DNA from: Candida dubliniensis CD36
Taxonomy: Eukaryota > Ascomycota > Pichiomycetes > Serinales > Debaryomycetaceae
Direction: 5' to 3'
DNA: 64,000 bases
Assembly: GCF_000026945.1 (NCBI RefSeq)
Contig: NC_012861.1
Location: 1,178,001-1,242,000, forward strand
Below the pieces are notes generated by a model that ran no database searches, was not told the origin of the DNA, and saw only the letters and a program-made list of their open reading frames with translations. The position numbers were made by a program, and so were the translations under genes. Positions within the stretch are counted from its first letter, which is position 1. Every line of letters begins with the position of its first letter. Positions 60,980 to 64,000 of this stretch are shown here, piece by piece.

Positions 60980-62806
60980 ATGGTTTCTCCGTCCACTGAT
61001 AAAACACCTTCCATTGTTGAGTTGACACCAGAAACATATCAACAGGATGTTTCTTCAGATTCGATTGATTTAGAAGCAGGTGCAAAAAAACTTCAAAATG
61101 AATCAGCCTTACAATCACACGAGTATACAACCAATATTGATGAAACTTCGTCAAGCAATACCGCATCCAAGTTAACTTATTTCCAAAAATTGAAAATAAG
61201 ATTCCCATATTATAGATTAGCAATTGATATTTTCGTGGGTTGCTTTTTCACTTCTTGGTGGTTATCTATAGTCATTCAACCCAAACACAGACATCAATGG
61301 TTAATTCCAACTGTTATTTGGGGTATGATTATGGTAAGGTTGATTACCTGGCACATAAAAATTTTACCATGGTTGTTAAACAAGGTTAAAATAGTTTGGG
61401 ATTTTGTCACTGATTATATATATAAAGTCTTGTCAAAAAGATATCAAAGATTAATCACTGGTGCCATCATTACTATTGCTGTTGTTTTGTTAGGTACATT
61501 TGTTCCTTCTGAAACTGAATATTCCAAAAGAGAAGATAGAGCTATTTCCTTTTTCGGTTGTATTGTTGCTATATTCTTATTGTTTGTCACTTCCAAAGCT
61601 CCTTCCAAAATCAATTGGAATGCCGTCATTGGTGGTATGTTGATGCAATTTATTATTGCATTATTTGTCTTGAGAACTAAATGTGGATACGATGTGTTTA
61701 ACTTTATTTCCACTTTAGCAAGAGAATTATTGGGATTTGCCAAAGATGGGGTGGCATTTTTAACCAATAAAGACGTTTCTCAATTAGGTATGTTCTTTTT
61801 CACTGTATTACCTTCAGTGGCTTTTTTCGTAGCCTTTATTCACATTTGGTATTATTTTGGTGTTATTCAATGGGCCATTAGAAAATTTGCTTACTTTTTC
61901 TTTTGGACATTAAGAGTATCTGGTGCTGAAGCCATCACTGCTGCTGCCTCTCCATTTATCGGTATTGGTGAAAGTGCCATTTTAATTAAAGATTTGATGC
62001 CCTATTTGACTAAAGCAGAATTACATCAAATCATGACTTCAGGATTCAGTACCATTAGTGGTGCAGTTCTTGTTGGTTACATTGGTCTTGGTCTTAATCC
62101 ACAAGCTTTGGTTAGTAGTTGTGTTATGTCAATCCCTGCATCTCTTGCGGTATCAAAATTAAGATATCCTGAACTTGAAAACCCAATTTCCAGTGGTACG
62201 GTAATGATTCCAAAAGTTGATGATTCTGAAGAAGCAAGGGAAAAATCAAAGGATGAACCTCAGAATGTGTTACAAGCATTTTCAAATGGGGCCACGTTAG
62301 GATTAAGAATTGCCGGGACTATGATGATTCAGTGTATGTGTATTATTGGGCTTGTTGCCTTATGTAATGGTATTTTGACATGGTTCGGTAACTATTGGAA
62401 CATCGATCATTTGACATTGGAATTGATGCTCTCCTACATTTTTTATCCAGTTGGATTCTTGTTGGGTACTCCGCGTGATGAAATCTTGCACATTAGTAAA
62501 TTGATTGCTTATAAATTCATTCAAAATGAATATGTTGCTTACAATTTGTTAACAAATGAAGCCCCCTATAATGAATTGTCCAAAAGAGGAACATTGATTG
62601 CTACTTATGCTTGTTGTGGGTTTGCCAATTTAGGTTCTTTGGGTATTACTTTGGGTGTCTTGAATACTTTGACAAACAATTCTAGAGCCAAAGATATTTC
62701 TTCTAGTATTATATCAGCTTTGTTCTGTGGGGCAATTGCCACCATGTTGTCTGCTGCCATTGCTGGTATGGTCATGCATGATTTAAACACTTTCCACATT
62801 AACTAG
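60980..62806 (+). CDS. CNT: Concentrative nucleoside transporter (CNT family)
   Basis: 608 residues, the length known for the C. albicans proton-coupled nucleoside transporter CaCNT. CNT proteins import purine nucleosides and uridine with H+ or Na+ across the plasma membrane. The hydrophilic N-terminal ~75 residues are followed by about ten hydrophobic segments. The family core is clear: GAEAITAAASPFIGIGESAI (near 313-332), LTKAELHQIMTSGFSTISGA, VMSIPASLAVSKL and NEYVAYNLL. These match the serine/glutamate-rich substrate sites of CNTs. S. cerevisiae has no CNT, so the gene sets this lineage apart. The start is the ATG at 60980. Confidence 0.92.
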   Translation: MVSPSTDKTPSIVELTPETYQQDVSSDSIDLEAGAKKLQNESALQSHEYTTNIDETSSSNTASKLTYFQKLKIRFPYYRLAIDIFVGCFFTSWWLSIVIQPKHRHQWLIPTVIWGMIMVRLITWHIKILPWLLNKVKIVWDFVTDYIYKVLSKRYQRLITGAIITIAVVLLGTFVPSETEYSKREDRAISFFGCIVAIFLLFVTSKAPSKINWNAVIGGMLMQFIIALFVLRTKCGYDVFNFISTLARELLGFAKDGVAFLTNKDVSQLGMFFFTVLPSVAFFVAFIHIWYYFGVIQWAIRKFAYFFFWTLRVSGAEAITAAASPFIGIGESAILIKDLMPYLTKAELHQIMTSGFSTISGAVLVGYIGLGLNPQALVSSCVMSIPASLAVSKLRYPELENPISSGTVMIPKVDDSEEAREKSKDEPQNVLQAFSNGATLGLRIAGTMMIQCMCIIGLVALCNGILTWFGNYWNIDHLTLELMLSYIFYPVGFLLGTPRDEILHISKLIAYKFIQNEYVAYNLLTNEAPYNELSKRGTLIATYACCGFANLGSLGITLGVLNTLTNNSRAKDISSSIISALFCGAIATMLSAAIAGMVMHDLNTFHIN

Positions 62807-63065
62807 TTATTTAATCAGTTTTTTATCCGTGTGTAAACGTCAGTTACGTTAGCATTGTAAATTTAGGTTTTATGTTCGTGTTGAAGTTACTGTCACAATG
62901 TAATTAAAGATGTACATGTGTCTCAGTCGTGTAGGCTGTTCAATAAGACGATTATGAGTTATAAGTTCAATTTAAAGAAAGACAAAAACACAAATCTAAC
63001 TTTTGTTTTTTTTTGGCAAATTCCAAGGCACACTCTCAATCTTTGTATTAGTTGTCAAGTCATCA

Positions 63066-64000
63066 ATGTCCTCAGAGCCGTTATCGTTATCAGGATCATC
63101 TTCATCCTCAAGTTCAGGTCACAAGAAGGCTAATGAACTGGTATTAGAAGACGCCATTGTGCGTAGTTCTATTGAAACTGTTGATCTTATAACCCCCAAG
63201 AATCTCAATAATCCATCTACCAAAACAACTGCAGATAACTTACAAGCGTATATTGAAGGATATCACGAGTTTTTATCTAATGCCAAGACTTTGTTTAGTG
63301 AAAGACCTTTGGCCGATTTTCAATATCTATGGTTGGAAGCAATTTATAGATTAACATTTACTTTGGTCAAATTAAAGAAATCATTTAGTCAATTGTATCT
63401 ACATGTTCAACCTTATGAAATTGACTCCATTGGTCCCAAGGCAATTATGTTGAATACTAAATTGATGCAAGCTACGGAAGAATGGAGTATAATTATGTGT
63501 GAGTTTTTCAATAATGCCCATTCAATAGTAGTTGCATTTCGAAATAAAATGCAAAGTTTGATTGGACAATGTTTAAAATTATTATTAGTTGAAGAAATGG
63601 AAGATGATAGATTTGAGCACATTTCTAACGCAATATTACAACTGATTCAAACGTATTTAATTAATCATAAACTTGACATTGAAATTCTTATTAGATTTAG
63701 TGAAGCCATTTATAAATTAGGCAAATCACCATTGATTTTACCACTTTTACAAGAATTTGATCCTGAACTACCTATGGATTTGATTGCTTCAAGTTCAATC
63801 AATTTGGTTGATGTGATGAATTTTTATCGCTATGTTTCATTTAATTTAGTGTCTTTATCAGTGAATGATAGAAAATATACCAAGTTGGCAGAAATTTATT
63901 TCAGAATTTTGTTAGCTTTCCCTAATTTAAATTTGAATTTATTCATTAAAGATGAAGATGAAAAGGGGCTGTTTATAGACAAACGCGATGAATTCATTGT
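63066..64000 (+). CDS. Partial gene, helical protein, truncated by the window end
   Basis: An open frame of 311 codons from the ATG at 63066 to the window end without a stop. After a Ser-rich start (about residues 5-19), the sequence is a series of amphipathic helices (YIEGYHEFLSNAKTLF, WLEAIYRLTFTLVKLKK, PLILPLLQEFDPELPMDL, VMNFYRYVSFNLVSL). The pattern recalls the helical repeats before a PCI domain, such as COP9 signalosome subunit 3, but this is a weak impression and no PCI part is in view. Codon usage and AT content match the neighbours. The function is left open. Confidence 0.6.
   Translation, partial: MSSEPLSLSGSSSSSSSGHKKANELVLEDAIVRSSIETVDLITPKNLNNPSTKTTADNLQAYIEGYHEFLSNAKTLFSERPLADFQYLWLEAIYRLTFTLVKLKKSFSQLYLHVQPYEIDSIGPKAIMLNTKLMQATEEWSIIMCEFFNNAHSIVVAFRNKMQSLIGQCLKLLLVEEMEDDRFEHISNAILQLIQTYLINHKLDIEILIRFSEAIYKLGKSPLILPLLQEFDPELPMDLIASSSINLVDVMNFYRYVSFNLVSLSVNDRKYTKLAEIYFRILLAFPNLNLNLFIKDEDEKGLFIDKRDEFI

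Overview
This window is nuclear DNA of a budding yeast of the CTG-Ser clade, most like Candida albicans or C. dubliniensis. The evidence is the AT-rich intergenic DNA with long A/T runs, yeast introns (GTATGT donors, TACTAAC-like branch points), genes recognisable as yeast orthologues, and a MAPKK codon CTG (9446-9448) at a place where Ser fits the kinase family better than Leu. The species cannot be fixed from the sequence alone. I saw no convincing tRNA, rRNA, retrotransposon, CRISPR array or organellar DNA.

Layout. 1-4.5 kb: SPO7 (lipid phosphatase regulator), NOP53 (60S biogenesis) and a complex I MWFE/NDUFA1-like subunit. 6.4-7.8 kb: a Zn2Cys6 transcription factor whose intron splits the zinc cluster and whose upstream region carries a perfect PDRE-type palindrome. 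9-15.6 kb: the cell-integrity MAPKK MKK2, RFC1 (with a tiny spliced first exon) and the golgin RUD3. 17.6-19.3 kb: a Gln-rich protein I do not recognise. 20-29 kb: a TMEM135-like membrane protein, SHQ1, DPH1, COG6 (its stop overlaps that of DPH1) and the Xbp1-like KilA-N/APSES regulator. 29.1-32.6 kb is about 3.5 kb without a convincing gene. 32.6-36.1 kb: a hidden two-exon 87-residue gene, IDP1 and a two-exon RING protein of the Zip3/RNF212 type. 36.9-42.7 kb: a CID protein, the divergent pair COX8/COX9, and VPS33. 43-51 kb: five tandem TesB-like acyl-CoA thioesterase genes, all on the minus strand. 51.7-62.8 kb: LAS1, ATG2 and a CNT-type nucleoside transporter. 63.07 kb to the end: a partial helical protein.

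How genes relate. Four genes are mitochondrial or likely so (MWFE-like, IDP1, COX8, COX9), with the hidden small gene a possible fifth. Three serve ribosome or snoRNP assembly (NOP53, SHQ1, LAS1) and one modifies eEF2 (DPH1). COG6, RUD3, VPS33 and ATG2 act in Golgi, vacuole and autophagy traffic. The one true cluster is the thioesterase array: four of the five end in peroxisomal PTS1 signals (AKL, AKL, AKL, SRL), pointing to an expanded peroxisomal acyl-CoA hydrolysis capacity.

Most notable points: the thioesterase array with diverged targeting and active-site residues; the spliced 87-residue gene; the RFC1 mini-exon that encodes a PCNA-binding-like motif; and the PDRE-type and CGG-repeat sites upstream of the Zn2Cys6 gene. 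I found no clearly unprecedented system.
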